Program-made: the position numbers and the translations under genes
Shown: in pieces, positions 35,374 to 43,951 of the stretch
How the letters are laid out: every line of letters starts with the position of its first letter
Position numbering within the stretch: position 1 is the first letter of the stretch
Notes under the pieces: generated by a model
What the model was told of the DNA's origin: nothing
Database searches by the model: none
What the model saw: the letters and a program-made list of their open reading frames with translations, nothing else
NCBI GenBank assembly: GCA_041480065.1
Contig: JBGOZF010000011.1
Coordinates: forward strand, 13,695-77,694
Source of the DNA: Fen-999 sp041480065
GTDB lineage: Bacteria; Pseudomonadota; Gammaproteobacteria; Burkholderiales; Rhodocyclaceae
Reading direction: 5' to 3'
Length of the DNA: 64,000 nt

Positions 35374-36837
35374 TCATTTAGCCGAATGGCCAAGTCGCCG
35401 CCGCAAGAAAACACGCTTCAACTCTTGTAGCAGTCCGAAACGCATAACCAATGCTGGCACGAGTAGCACACAGACAAGGATTTCCCACCCCACCGTCCAA
35501 GCCAGCAGATAGTCAAGCAGCCACAGGGCGCCAAATACGGCCAAAGCCTCAATAAATCGCCGTTCCGCGATCCCTCGGTAACCCAATCGGTGCGCTGCCA
35601 AGTGCCGGCAAGCCTGGATTGTCACATTGGTGAGCAGGATCGCCCAAGCGGCGCCGAAGACACCGTACGCGTAGGCCCCCATTGCCACCAGGCCAATGCC
35701 GGCCAGCGTCGGAACCAGTTGAGTGTACATGAGCACCCGGCTGCGCTTCCTTGCCATCAGGAAGATGGCAGACGGAATGGCATGGGAGACGCTGAAAACG
35801 AGGAGGTACCAGATCAACACCAGTGGAGCCGAACCAGTGAATTTGTCATGGGTCAGGAGCGAGATCACATCATCGCTGAAGAGCGCGACGCCCACCCCCA
35901 GAACAGCCAGTACGCCATACCAAGCGGATAGTCTCCGCTCCAGAGGCGTCGGATCGAGTCCCTGAGAATAGATCTTCAGGGCGTCAGTGGTTAGGGTATT
36001 GCTAAAGGCCGAAGTGAGCATCTTGAAGATGGCTTGGTAATTCTGGGAGTGGCTGTAAAGGCCGAGGGTGCCAAGGCCAGCCCAGCGTTGAATAGCCATT
36101 TTGTCGACCATGTTGCTGACCACTTCGGCGAGCCCCCCTGGTGTGGCCCAGAAACCCGTCCGTGCCACTTCCCTCAACCATTTGCCCTCGATGGAAAGAC
36201 CGACGAACTGGCGTACATAGAGCAACTCCAATACCAACGAAACGCAGGCCGAGATCAGCGTGGCCAGGAACAGCGACTCCACCCCCAATCCCAGGCCGGC
36301 CAGGCAGACTATGGTGGTCAGTGCACTGGTGAATGTCTGCACCAGCGAAAACAGGGCAAGAGACTGAGGTCGATTCTGCACTGTCATCAGGAACGAGATC
36401 GTCGGCCAGAGACTGCCGGCCAGCGACGCGGCCAGAACAAAGTCGAGATAGCGAATGTACTCGGGGCGGTAGTCCACCACCAGCCAGTGGAGAACCGGCT
36501 CCGCGGCAAGAAACAGCAGAAATATCAGTAAACTCCTCAGCAGCAACTCGAACGCCAGTACATTGAACAGCATCGCACGGCGCTCAGTTTCCGTCGCAGT
36601 GAAATAGTTGCCCCCAATCACCCAACGCGTTCCGGTTGGGGCCAAGGCTCGTACGGGCATGGCAATCGTCATAAGGAGGGCAACAACGCCGATGTCAGCC
36701 GGGTCCAGGAAGTACGTCGTTACCGGCACCATCAGTACTCCAACCCCGGCCTGAACAACCGAAGGCAGCAGGTAAAGAACATAGTTTCGTGCCGTAGCGG
36801 TGAGCAACACTCGACTCAACCCGCCGTTACTGGCCAA
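35374..36837 (-). CDS. wzx: Wzx-type polysaccharide flippase
   Basis: This 487-residue protein has about 12-14 hydrophobic helices and the Polysacc_synt/MOP pattern: YVLYLLPSVVQAGVGVLMVPVTTYFLDP..IGVVALLMT at the N terminus, with internal GLYSHSQNYQAIFKMLTSAF. It should flip undecaprenyl-linked repeat units to the periplasm. The start is taken as TTG 36837, but no good ribosome-binding site is present and TTG 36816 is possible. It is separate from the Wzx-like half of the fusion at 8843-11290, so the locus encodes two flippase-like modules. Confidence 0.85.
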   Translation of the reverse strand: MASNGGLSRVLLTATARNYVLYLLPSVVQAGVGVLMVPVTTYFLDPADIGVVALLMTIAMPVRALAPTGTRWVIGGNYFTATETERRAMLFNVLAFELLLRSLLIFLLFLAAEPVLHWLVVDYRPEYIRYLDFVLAASLAGSLWPTISFLMTVQNRPQSLALFSLVQTFTSALTTIVCLAGLGLGVESLFLATLISACVSLVLELLYVRQFVGLSIEGKWLREVARTGFWATPGGLAEVVSNMVDKMAIQRWAGLGTLGLYSHSQNYQAIFKMLTSAFSNTLTTDALKIYSQGLDPTPLERRLSAWYGVLAVLGVGVALFSDDVISLLTHDKFTGSAPLVLIWYLLVFSVSHAIPSAIFLMARKRSRVLMYTQLVPTLAGIGLVAMGAYAYGVFGAAWAILLTNVTIQACRHLAAHRLGYRGIAERRFIEALAVFGALWLLDYLLAWTVGWEILVCVLLVPALVMRFGLLQELKRVFLRRRLGHSAK

Positions 36838-36882
36838 GGCAGCCGCGGCAGGAACAATCCCTACGCGAGCTTGAGAACCAAA

Positions 36883-37980
36883 TCAAAGTCGCCCCCTGAA
36901 CAAGGCTGCGCGCCGATAGACAAGCCCGATCAGGCCTCGCAGGAGATAGCGCGGACTACGGCCACAGTGCATTAACTCCCATTTGTCCAGAACCAGATAC
37001 TGACGGCGCACCTCAGCCGAGGTCGCCTCGGATGGACTCCGGTAACTCAACCCCGGCAGCAGATCCCTGGTCTTCACCGCGATCAGATCGATCTCACGCT
37101 GAGTCAGCACCTCTTCATAGCGGTTTCGTTCCTGAAGATCGGCGACCACTTCGGTTGGGGAATCGACGCCCTTCTTGCTCGGATTGGCTCCCCAGTCAGT
37201 CTTGTCAAGATCGTGGAAAACAGTTTGCGTCGTGGGCCTCGGCGGCGGCGAGAGGCCCAGGCCATCCGCTATCTTGCCGATCTCGGTGACGGGCTGGGCC
37301 ACTAGGTCCTCGTAGCGCACCAGGATGTGGCGAGGATCGCCACGGCGCGAAGCGACAAACTGCGCATGGGGCAACCAACGCTTGTCGAGCATGCAGGTTA
37401 GCCAGTCATAGCCCAGATAGCTCGCCGGGACGCCCTTGTTTTCCATTAGGGAGCGCTTCTGGGACGAACAGACGGCAACGGGATCGCGCACGATATGGAC
37501 AAACTTCATGTCCGGGAAGCGCCGCTCGTAATCGGCCAGGTACGCCACTTCGATTGACTTGAACAGATGGTGCCGGAAGTTGATGTCAGGACGAACCCGC
37601 GCGGCGATGCCTTCCAGGTAGCCACGGGTAAACTCCTCCACGGTACAACTGGTCCGCGGCAATACCTCGTCAAGGGTCAGGGAACGCAATTCTTGCGGAG
37701 GTCCGACAGTCTCCGAGCAGTACTTCACCAGCAGGTCTAGGCTGGGGCGGTAATAGCGCGCCAAGAGGTCTTGCGATAACGCCTCACCCAGGTGGCTAAG
37801 AGGGCGAGTGGTGCAATTCTGTATGACCAGTCGCGTCAATCGCCCATGGTGGGCGAGGTCGTCAAAGGCAGTCAGGAATAGTTCCTCCACCGGATGCACA
37901 TAGGTGTCCTGCAAGCCATCGAGCAGGCGCCCGATCAGGGAGCTACCATTCCGGCCGGTTCCGAATAACCCAATTAGCAT
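36883..37980 (-). CDS. Sulfotransferase family protein
   Basis: This 365-residue protein begins with the 5'-phosphosulfate loop FGTGRNGSSLIGRLLDG and contains the 3'-phosphate motif HIVRDPVAVCSSQKRS near residue 163, the two PAPS-contact regions of this fold. It should transfer sulfate from PAPS to a glycan hydroxyl or amine in the cytoplasm. The APS kinase gene at 43952-44575 in the same transcript would provide PAPS. The acceptor is unknown; sulfated bacterial surface glycans are uncommon in this group. Confidence 0.85.
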   Translation of the reverse strand: MLIGLFGTGRNGSSLIGRLLDGLQDTYVHPVEELFLTAFDDLAHHGRLTRLVIQNCTTRPLSHLGEALSQDLLARYYRPSLDLLVKYCSETVGPPQELRSLTLDEVLPRTSCTVEEFTRGYLEGIAARVRPDINFRHHLFKSIEVAYLADYERRFPDMKFVHIVRDPVAVCSSQKRSLMENKGVPASYLGYDWLTCMLDKRWLPHAQFVASRRGDPRHILVRYEDLVAQPVTEIGKIADGLGLSPPPRPTTQTVFHDLDKTDWGANPSKKGVDSPTEVVADLQERNRYEEVLTQREIDLIAVKTRDLLPGLSYRSPSEATSAEVRRQYLVLDKWELMHCGRSPRYLLRGLIGLVYRRAALFRGRL

Positions 37981-37983
37981 ATG

Positions 37984-39315
37984 TCAATTCCGTCCTTTGA
38001 AGTCTCGCACGGCTTGCTCAATCTCCGCCAGCATCTTCGGCACAACTGATTCCGACCGGTAGTACCTTTGGAAAGTGTCGTACCCGCCACGCCCGATGCG
38101 CTCCCTCAAGCCGGGATCCCGGATCGCTTGCACCACCAGATCGGCAATTTCATCGGCGGTCTCGCCGAGCAGGGCGTTCTCGCCATGAGCGAGCTCCGGC
38201 ATTGAAAGCTTGCTTGACCTATGGGCGATGACGCAGGCGCCGAGAGACCAGGCCAACAGGACGCGGGTATTGCCCACATTGAAGCCGTATACGTTGGTCA
38301 ACACCAGGAACGCAGCGGATCGAACGATCTCGGCATTCAGATCGGCCACCCAGCCACGCAGCCGGATACTGGGGTCGGTCAGCACCGTAGCGCACGAAGG
38401 CCGCAATGTCCCGCCGCCAAAGATATCCACGGCCAACTGATCGCCGCCAAGCTTGGCCTTCAGGCGCGGCATCAATTCGGTGCCAAGATAGTACAGCCCG
38501 AAAGTGTTGCCGGTCGCCGCAAGGTTGCCTACGCTGCCGCAAATGTGAACGAAGTCGTCTCGGGAGGGCTGGCCACCAAAGACGGGGCCTCCTGCCGCAT
38601 CCGGCCACATGTTTTGCAGATAGATCGACCGCGGATGCCCCATTTCCGTGTAGTAACTGGCGTCGATCAGCGCATTATTTGCCGTCGTCTCGCATGCGGC
38701 CATCATCCGCAGATGCTGAGTCTCTACGGCGCGGTTGAGGAGCTTCAGAGCCGAGAACTTAAGTCGGGCGACCACGCCGCGAGTGGGCGTGCCGAACAAG
38801 GCTGGAAGGCGAAGCTGCGCCTCGGGAGGCTTGTGATTCGGGTTGCCGTAATAGACGAACTTGGGCACACCGGGAATATCGTAGCTGGCGGCAAGGGCCT
38901 CCCAACTCCAGATTGAGACAATGACGTCAGGCCGGACTGCTTTCACCTGGTCAGCAACCACTGGCTTGGCCGCAACGGCGGGGAATAGATAAGGATTGAT
39001 CGCCCGCCTCAGCCCCGGCAGGCTTCTGAAGATCGTGGCCAGGTATGCAAGGCGGTTGCCGTTTCTGGATCGTGGGGGAATAAGGTCGCCCAAGTAGAGC
39101 GGGGGTAACAGTCGCACCGCGGCCTGAGGAGCAAACTTGCCGGCCGCGTAGTGCTCGCGCTCGGCACTCGCCGCAGACCAGCCTTCCCGGATGAGAGCCT
39201 GCGCATATACCTCATGCCCGGCAACCGCCATCAGGCGAACTACCTCATGGGATACGACCTCGATGGCCTCGCCCTGGTCATAGGGAATCGAGGAAAGCAA
39301 CAGGAGGATCTTCAT
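37984..39315 (-). CDS. Glycosyltransferase, GT-B fold
   Basis: The 443-residue protein starts MKILLLLSSIPYDQGEAIEVV (ATG 39315). A nucleotide-sugar-binding C-terminal half has LRGWVADLNAEIVRSAAFL, GNTRVLLAWSLGACVIAHRSS and ELAHGENALLGETADEIADL. Such segments recur in GT4/GT1-like enzymes that recognise a nucleotide sugar. It ends three bases before the sulfotransferase ATG, so the two are transcribed together. A perfect 8-bp hairpin lies 33 bases upstream of its start. Substrates are unknown. Confidence 0.8.
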   Translation of the reverse strand: MKILLLLSSIPYDQGEAIEVVSHEVVRLMAVAGHEVYAQALIREGWSAASAEREHYAAGKFAPQAAVRLLPPLYLGDLIPPRSRNGNRLAYLATIFRSLPGLRRAINPYLFPAVAAKPVVADQVKAVRPDVIVSIWSWEALAASYDIPGVPKFVYYGNPNHKPPEAQLRLPALFGTPTRGVVARLKFSALKLLNRAVETQHLRMMAACETTANNALIDASYYTEMGHPRSIYLQNMWPDAAGGPVFGGQPSRDDFVHICGSVGNLAATGNTFGLYYLGTELMPRLKAKLGGDQLAVDIFGGGTLRPSCATVLTDPSIRLRGWVADLNAEIVRSAAFLVLTNVYGFNVGNTRVLLAWSLGACVIAHRSSKLSMPELAHGENALLGETADEIADLVVQAIRDPGLRERIGRGGYDTFQRYYRSESVVPKMLAEIEQAVRDFKGRN

Positions 39316-39347
39316 TGGTGTCCGCTTTGGGGTCTCTAACAGCGAGA

Positions 39348-39370
39348 TTGGCAAGGCATCGTCTTGCCAA
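39348..39370. repeat. Perfect inverted repeat in a 103-bp spacer
   Basis: TTGGCAAG (39348-39355) and CTTGCCAA (39363-39370) form an 8-bp perfect stem around a 7-base loop, between the methyltransferase stop (39419) and the start of the glycosyltransferase (39315). It lacks a T-run on the minus strand, so it does not look like an intrinsic terminator. It could be an attenuator-like stem or an mRNA-processing element. Confidence 0.45.
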
Positions 39371-39418
39371 GAAGCAAGTAGTCCATTTCACCGCTCATGA
39401 CGCCATCGCCGCTGGAAC

Positions 39419-40147
39419 TCAAGGGACCCCCTCGTCGCCAATGCGTACGCAAACAAACGCTCGCGCAATATCTGTCGCGATCAGCTCCTCGAAACGCAGT
39501 TCGGGGTTGGCCGCAAGAAACTCGTGCCAGGCACGACGTTCTCCTCGTCGCGGATCGGCGTGAAAGCAATTCCAGTCGTCAAACACGACGACGGTGCCGG
39601 CCTGCAAGAATGGACGAATGAAGCGAAGCACTGGTACCGTGCTCATGTAGAGATCGCAATCCACATAGACGACCGCCGCCTTACGCGGCAGAAACTTCTC
39701 TTGCAGATCGGACGTCAGCGTCTGGTCATAGAAACCCTTGACCGTGGTCAGCCGACTTCGCGGCATGCCGCTGCCCGTGACGATACGGATGAAGTCCTCC
39801 TCCTTGGTTTCAAGTTTCCCCTTGCTCCAGATTTCCTGCTTGTCGATCGCTTCAATTTCAGGGAGCCCTTCGAACGAGTCGAAGGCGATAAAATCCCACT
39901 TGAAGAGATGCTGGAAGTGGCGCCACGCCAGCCTCATCGTGCGCGCCTCATGAGAACCGAACTCGAAGTAGTAGCCATCGATCGGACGGTTGATATGCGC
40001 GAATCTGGCAATGCTTAGGAACGTAAACTTCATCATTTCCTGGGTATGGCGGTTGTATTCATTCGTCACCCAGGCTCGATAACGATACTGCCTGGTAAAC
40101 GGCAGCCTGCTGAGCAGCTTCCGTAGCACGCGCTTGATCGATTCCAC
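39419..40147 (-). CDS. TylF/macrocin-type O-methyltransferase
   Basis: This 242-residue SAM methyltransferase starts at GTG 40147 (27 bases after the cupin stop, GAGGAA upstream), and the longer reading to 40345 overlaps the cupin gene. FEFGSHEARTMRLAWRHF is the SAM-motif region and FIAFDSFEGLPE and VVYVDCDLYMSTVPVLRFI carry the conserved acidic metal-site residues of TylF-like sugar O-methyltransferases. It probably methylates a sugar of the repeat unit. The donor sugar is not identifiable. Confidence 0.84.
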   Translation of the reverse strand: MESIKRVLRKLLSRLPFTRQYRYRAWVTNEYNRHTQEMMKFTFLSIARFAHINRPIDGYYFEFGSHEARTMRLAWRHFQHLFKWDFIAFDSFEGLPEIEAIDKQEIWSKGKLETKEEDFIRIVTGSGMPRSRLTTVKGFYDQTLTSDLQEKFLPRKAAVVYVDCDLYMSTVPVLRFIRPFLQAGTVVVFDDWNCFHADPRRGERRAWHEFLAANPELRFEELIATDIARAFVCVRIGDEGVP

Positions 40148-40173
40148 TTCCTCATCCCCCTCGTTTTGACCGT

Positions 40174-40554
40174 CTACTCGAGCGCAATGCGATATATGTC
40201 GGGTTGTCCAGGGTCGATGGGTTGCGACAACACGTTGATCCAATCTGCGTCGTCGAGCACGTGGAACACGTGATTCACCATTCGGTCGACCATGAATATC
40301 GCGCCTTGACGGACAAGGAACTCGTCTTTGGGGCCAACCAGACAACCAGCCTCCACGCGTTGCACTTCCACTCTGATGCTTCCCTTGAGGACAAAGAACA
40401 GTTCGTCGGTATCCCGGTGGTAGTGATTGCCACGTTCCGTGTCCGCCACGGAACTTACAAAGTTGATCTCACGCCAGGCGCCAAAGTTGAGTACCCCCAA
40501 GATCTCCCCGCGATCATCACGGTGGGTAAAGTACGGATCTATCAGGCGATACAC
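40174..40554 (-). CDS. Cupin sugar-modifying protein (WxcM/FdtA-like)
   Basis: This 126-residue single-domain cupin has GNHYHRDTDELFFVLKGSIRVEVQ, the first cupin motif with His and Glu residues, and VDRMVNHVFHVLDDAD, the second. This resembles the FdtA/WxcM-type 3,4-ketoisomerase or the cupin half of CapF-like enzymes, which act on 4-keto-6-deoxy sugars. It overlaps the RmlD-like gene upstream by 13 bases, so the pair may work together on one nucleotide sugar. The reaction is not certain. Confidence 0.7.
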   Translation of the reverse strand: MYRLIDPYFTHRDDRGEILGVLNFGAWREINFVSSVADTERGNHYHRDTDELFFVLKGSIRVEVQRVEAGCLVGPKDEFLVRQGAIFMVDRMVNHVFHVLDDADWINVLSQPIDPGQPDIYRIALE

Positions 40555-41441
40555 GGCTCTAGTTCCGAACGCAGATACGCTTTCAACACTTCCTCTCCGT
40601 TATCGCTGCCATGCGGGAATACGTTTGGGAGCAAGCTAAGATCCCGCGATTCTGGCAGGACCTCACGCTCTAGCCGGCAGCTTGAACCGGTCACCCCCAA
40701 CTCCGAAAGAACCTCATTTGCCAGCACGCCGAAGTCATATCGGCTCATTCGAGTCGAACCACAGGCGTGAAAGATCCGATCGGTGGTCTCCACGCGTCCG
40801 GCAATGATTTCGATCACACAGTCAGCCAATAGCTCTATGGGCGTTGGCGAAAAATGCGAGTTGTCGAGCAACGCCAGAGAATCTCGGTTTTGACGTTCAT
40901 GCAACAACCAGCCGAGAAAGCCCCCATGGCGCCCCATTACCGCGGCAGTACGAACTACCGCTCCGTCCACGTCGCCGAATAGCAGCCGCCTTTCCGCAAG
41001 TGCCTTTGAGCGACCATAGTTAGTGGTTGGCGAGGGCGGATCACTTGCCTTGTAGTTGCCCTTGACACCATCGAAAACATAGTCCGAGGAGATATATAGC
41101 AGGCGAGTTGTCAATTTGTTCTTGGCAATACAGTCGCAAAGCACGTCCACAGGCACCGTATTCAGTTGATAGGCGAAGTCTGGATCGCGCTCGCAGCGGC
41201 TCAAATCCTTGCTTCCGGCAACAAGGATCAAGGTATCGGGGCGCCGACGGAGGACGTAATCCCGCAGGCAATCTGGCTTGGTTAAGTCCAAGTGTTCAGT
41301 ATCGCCAATTGCCGCCGCCTGGGAAAAATGGGTACCGGTTGTCGCGTAGTCCCCGCGTCCAGGCAAGACCTTATTGAGGGTGGCAAAAAGGCGCGAGCCG
41401 ACAAAGCCGCTTACTCCGATTACCGATACCGTTTGCATCAT
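40542..41441 (-). CDS. RmlD-like sugar-nucleotide reductase
   Basis: This 299-residue SDR has VIGVSGFVGSRLFATL, YISSDYVFDGVKGNYK (RmlD signature) and YGRSKALAERRL (catalytic YxxxK). ATG 41441 starts with a double Met and follows CAGAAG; the extension to 41564 is not needed. It is a 4-keto-sugar reductase by family. With the overlapping cupin gene it may form a small pathway producing a dTDP- or GDP-linked 6-deoxy sugar. No matching dTDP-glucose dehydratase is visible in the window. Confidence 0.82.
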   Translation of the reverse strand: MMQTVSVIGVSGFVGSRLFATLNKVLPGRGDYATTGTHFSQAAAIGDTEHLDLTKPDCLRDYVLRRRPDTLILVAGSKDLSRCERDPDFAYQLNTVPVDVLCDCIAKNKLTTRLLYISSDYVFDGVKGNYKASDPPSPTTNYGRSKALAERRLLFGDVDGAVVRTAAVMGRHGGFLGWLLHERQNRDSLALLDNSHFSPTPIELLADCVIEIIAGRVETTDRIFHACGSTRMSRYDFGVLANEVLSELGVTGSSCRLEREVLPESRDLSLLPNVFPHGSDNGEEVLKAYLRSELEPCIA

Positions 41442-41466
41442 ACTTCTGCGTGCCTTGCCAACGCGG

Positions 41467-42735
41467 TCATATCCCCAGCCACTGCCTGGCTCGCGAGGCA
41501 GCAACATTGAACCTTGCGCCGTAACGATCGAAGGCCCGGCCGAATTCTCCATAATGTCTTGCATAGAACCGAACGATTGGTGCAGGAAGATTCCGACGAC
41601 CGTTCATCAGCGCGGATGAGACCATGGCCTGAGACCCGAGCTGAGCGCCTAATTCCAGCGCGGCGGCAAGATCAGATACGGATTCGAATTGCGAAGACAT
41701 GCCCCGCATCAGGTCGTCGAAATACGCGCGAAACTCCGTCTGCATGGCCGATTCCCGATAACCTGCCAAGAGAAACAGCAATCCTCCAGCCAAGCGGCCG
41801 TACAGCGGCATCTCTGCATCAAGAAGGCTAGGCACCTCGCGCATGACGCTGCGATCACCGTCAATGACCCGATGTTGCCACTTGCGCAATTGGGCTAGTG
41901 CGAGATGTATCTGAACCGCGGCGGGTGCCTGCTCATGTCCGTCGAAGACCACGCTTCGCTCCGGCGCTCCTGGATATCTCGTTGCCATCCGCGAAGCAAT
42001 AGCCCCGTCAAAGTGCCTGGCGAATTCGGCAACGGACAGTGCCTTCCGTCCGTTCAGACTGAGCGTCCGCAGCACATGCACCGATTCTCGGACGCCCATA
42101 AATGGCGCTTTCGGAACGAGGGTGCAGTGCATCGGCTGATCGATGACTATGTCGTGTATCAGGCAGACCTTTGCCCGTGGCACCAACGACTGGAAATACC
42201 ACGAGGCAAACCAAGCCTCATGAGCGCTGTCCAAGAAGAGGAAGTCGGGATCAGGGATGTCTGCCCTTGTGGCATCGCCGATATGTATATGAAGTCGGGT
42301 TTGGTCAAGCCAGGGAAGCTGATTGTCGCGAATGGCCTTCTCGGCCGGTTTACCATGAATTTGATCGACAATTTCGTAGCTGTGCAGCTCGCCCGCGCCG
42401 TTATGAGTAAGCGCCGCGAGAATATAGTTGGTGCTGTAGCCATGGCAGGGAGAAATCTCGACCACGGTCGCCGGTTGTAGGGCCCGTATTAGCAGGTACA
42501 GCAGTTCGCTCTCCCGATCGCTGAAGTCACAAGAGTAGCCGGCGTCTATTAGTGCCCTTCTGTGATCGGCCATCTCGGCCGTCAATGAGGCCACGTCTTC
42601 CAGGTATCTGCCGTACATATCCCATATGGAATCGTGGCCACTCGTCGTGAACATGAGCGTCGTCGGATCGAGGCCATATTCGATTCCACTGGACGTGGGT
42701 ACTGCATCGATCAAGTGTGGCGCCAAAGCAGGCAC
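41467..42735 (-). CDS. Class I SAM methyltransferase with C-terminal extension
   Basis: This 422-residue protein has ATVVEISPCHGYSTNYILAA as motif I and HSYEIVDQIHGKPAEKAI after it, with LFLDSAHEAWFASWYFQSL as the acidic motif region, matching the Methyltransf_24-type fold. The final ~180 residues (from ~245) have no recognised motif. The start is GTG 42735, seven bases after AGGAG. It follows the fcl gene by three bases. It might methylate fucose or another sugar, which is untested. Confidence 0.75.
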   Translation of the reverse strand: MPALAPHLIDAVPTSSGIEYGLDPTTLMFTTSGHDSIWDMYGRYLEDVASLTAEMADHRRALIDAGYSCDFSDRESELLYLLIRALQPATVVEISPCHGYSTNYILAALTHNGAGELHSYEIVDQIHGKPAEKAIRDNQLPWLDQTRLHIHIGDATRADIPDPDFLFLDSAHEAWFASWYFQSLVPRAKVCLIHDIVIDQPMHCTLVPKAPFMGVRESVHVLRTLSLNGRKALSVAEFARHFDGAIASRMATRYPGAPERSVVFDGHEQAPAAVQIHLALAQLRKWQHRVIDGDRSVMREVPSLLDAEMPLYGRLAGGLLFLLAGYRESAMQTEFRAYFDDLMRGMSSQFESVSDLAAALELGAQLGSQAMVSSALMNGRRNLPAPIVRFYARHYGEFGRAFDRYGARFNVAASRARQWLGI

Positions 42736-42738
42736 GAC

Positions 42739-43716
42739 TTAACTCCTTCTCACTGCCGGTATTTCCGTGCCACCGCTCTTACCCTCAGAGTCCAGGAATG
42801 CTTTGTATGTAAGTTCCAGGCCGTTCCGAAGTTGGGTTGTAGCTTGCCAACCGAGGGCGTTGAGCCGGGACACATCCAGTAGTTTCCGCGGCGTTCCATC
42901 AGGTTGGCTCAGGTCGTGGCAAATCCTGCCTTCAAAACCCACCACATCAGCGATGAGTGCTGTGAGTTCGCGAATAGTCAGGTCGGAACCCGTACCGATG
43001 TTGATCAGCCCACCAATGTCCTTGGCGCCGTATCGCTCCATCAGGAATACACATGCGTTCGCCAGATCTTCGCTGTACATGAACTCGCGGCGAACTGTAC
43101 CGGTACCCCAGATTGTGACCGTTTCACTGTCAGCAATCTTTGCCTCATGTACCTTGCGCAGGATTGCTGGCAATGCGTGTGAAGTGACAAGATCGTAGTT
43201 GTCGCCGGGACCATAAAGGTTCGCCGGCATAACGGGCAGAAAGTCGCAACCATACTGCCGGTTAAAGGCATCGCAGGTCTCAATCCCGGCTATCTTGGCG
43301 ATCGCATAGGCCCGATTGGTCTCTTCAAGCGGACCAGTCAGCAAGGCGTCCTCCCTGATCGGTTGTGGTGCGAACTTCGGGTAGATGCAACTGGATCCAA
43401 GAAATAGCAACTTCCTTACACTATAGCGATGGGCTGCCACGAGAACGTTGGTCTGAAGGAGAAGGTTCTCAACAATGAAATCGGCCCGATAAGCATCGTT
43501 GGCGTGAATTCCGCCAACTTTTGCCGCTGCAAGGAAGACATATTCGGGACGTTCGCTGGCGAAGTAATCGTCAACGGCGGGAGGGTCACTCAGGTCCAGT
43601 TGCCGGCGCGTGCGCGTTAGAAGATTCTCGTAGCCGCGTCTCAAGAGTTCACGCTCAACCGCCGAACCTACCAGTCCACGATGGCCGGCCACATAGATCT
43701 TGCTGTCAGGTCGCAT
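42739..43716 (-). CDS. fcl: GDP-L-fucose synthase, intact copy
   Basis: This 325-residue protein has IYVAGHRGLVGSAVERELLRR at the N terminus, FLGSSCIYPKFAPQPIRE, the catalytic YAIAK and PANLYGPGDNYD, all typical of GDP-4-keto-6-deoxymannose 3,5-epimerase/4-reductase. ATG 43716 is chosen, nine bases after AAGGA. It completes GDP-L-fucose synthesis with gmd. Its sequence differs considerably from the truncated fcl at 44590-44871, so it is not a recent copy of it. The C-terminal ending NGLELTYKAFLDSEGK is normal. Confidence 0.92.
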   Translation of the reverse strand: MRPDSKIYVAGHRGLVGSAVERELLRRGYENLLTRTRRQLDLSDPPAVDDYFASERPEYVFLAAAKVGGIHANDAYRADFIVENLLLQTNVLVAAHRYSVRKLLFLGSSCIYPKFAPQPIREDALLTGPLEETNRAYAIAKIAGIETCDAFNRQYGCDFLPVMPANLYGPGDNYDLVTSHALPAILRKVHEAKIADSETVTIWGTGTVRREFMYSEDLANACVFLMERYGAKDIGGLINIGTGSDLTIRELTALIADVVGFEGRICHDLSQPDGTPRKLLDVSRLNALGWQATTQLRNGLELTYKAFLDSEGKSGGTEIPAVRRS

Positions 43717-43951
43717 TAGTTGCAATCCTTAGGTTGAACATGGAGGAGGTCCGGTACTTGATAGCGAGCAACCGCTCGATCTCCTCGGAGTGTTCGACTA
43801 TCTACTTCCACGACAAATCCCCGCCACACCGATCTCTGATCGATGCCGTTCCGGGATCCGCCGGCGAAGCCGGTACCTGTTCGATATTGATGATACCGTG
43901 CAAGCGGGCGAATTGTTTCATCGACGAAATCGCTGAAGCCTTAGTCGAGTT
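43717..43951. other. 235-bp spacer between fcl and cysC
   Basis: No recognisable gene or RNA is seen on either strand. A short CCGGCGAAGCCGG hairpin lies near 43862-43874 and a few short frames without ribosome-binding sites or family motifs. It is the longest gap inside the otherwise tightly packed 45-kb locus, and it separates cysC from the intact fcl, so it may mark an insertion or replacement boundary. Confidence 0.4.
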
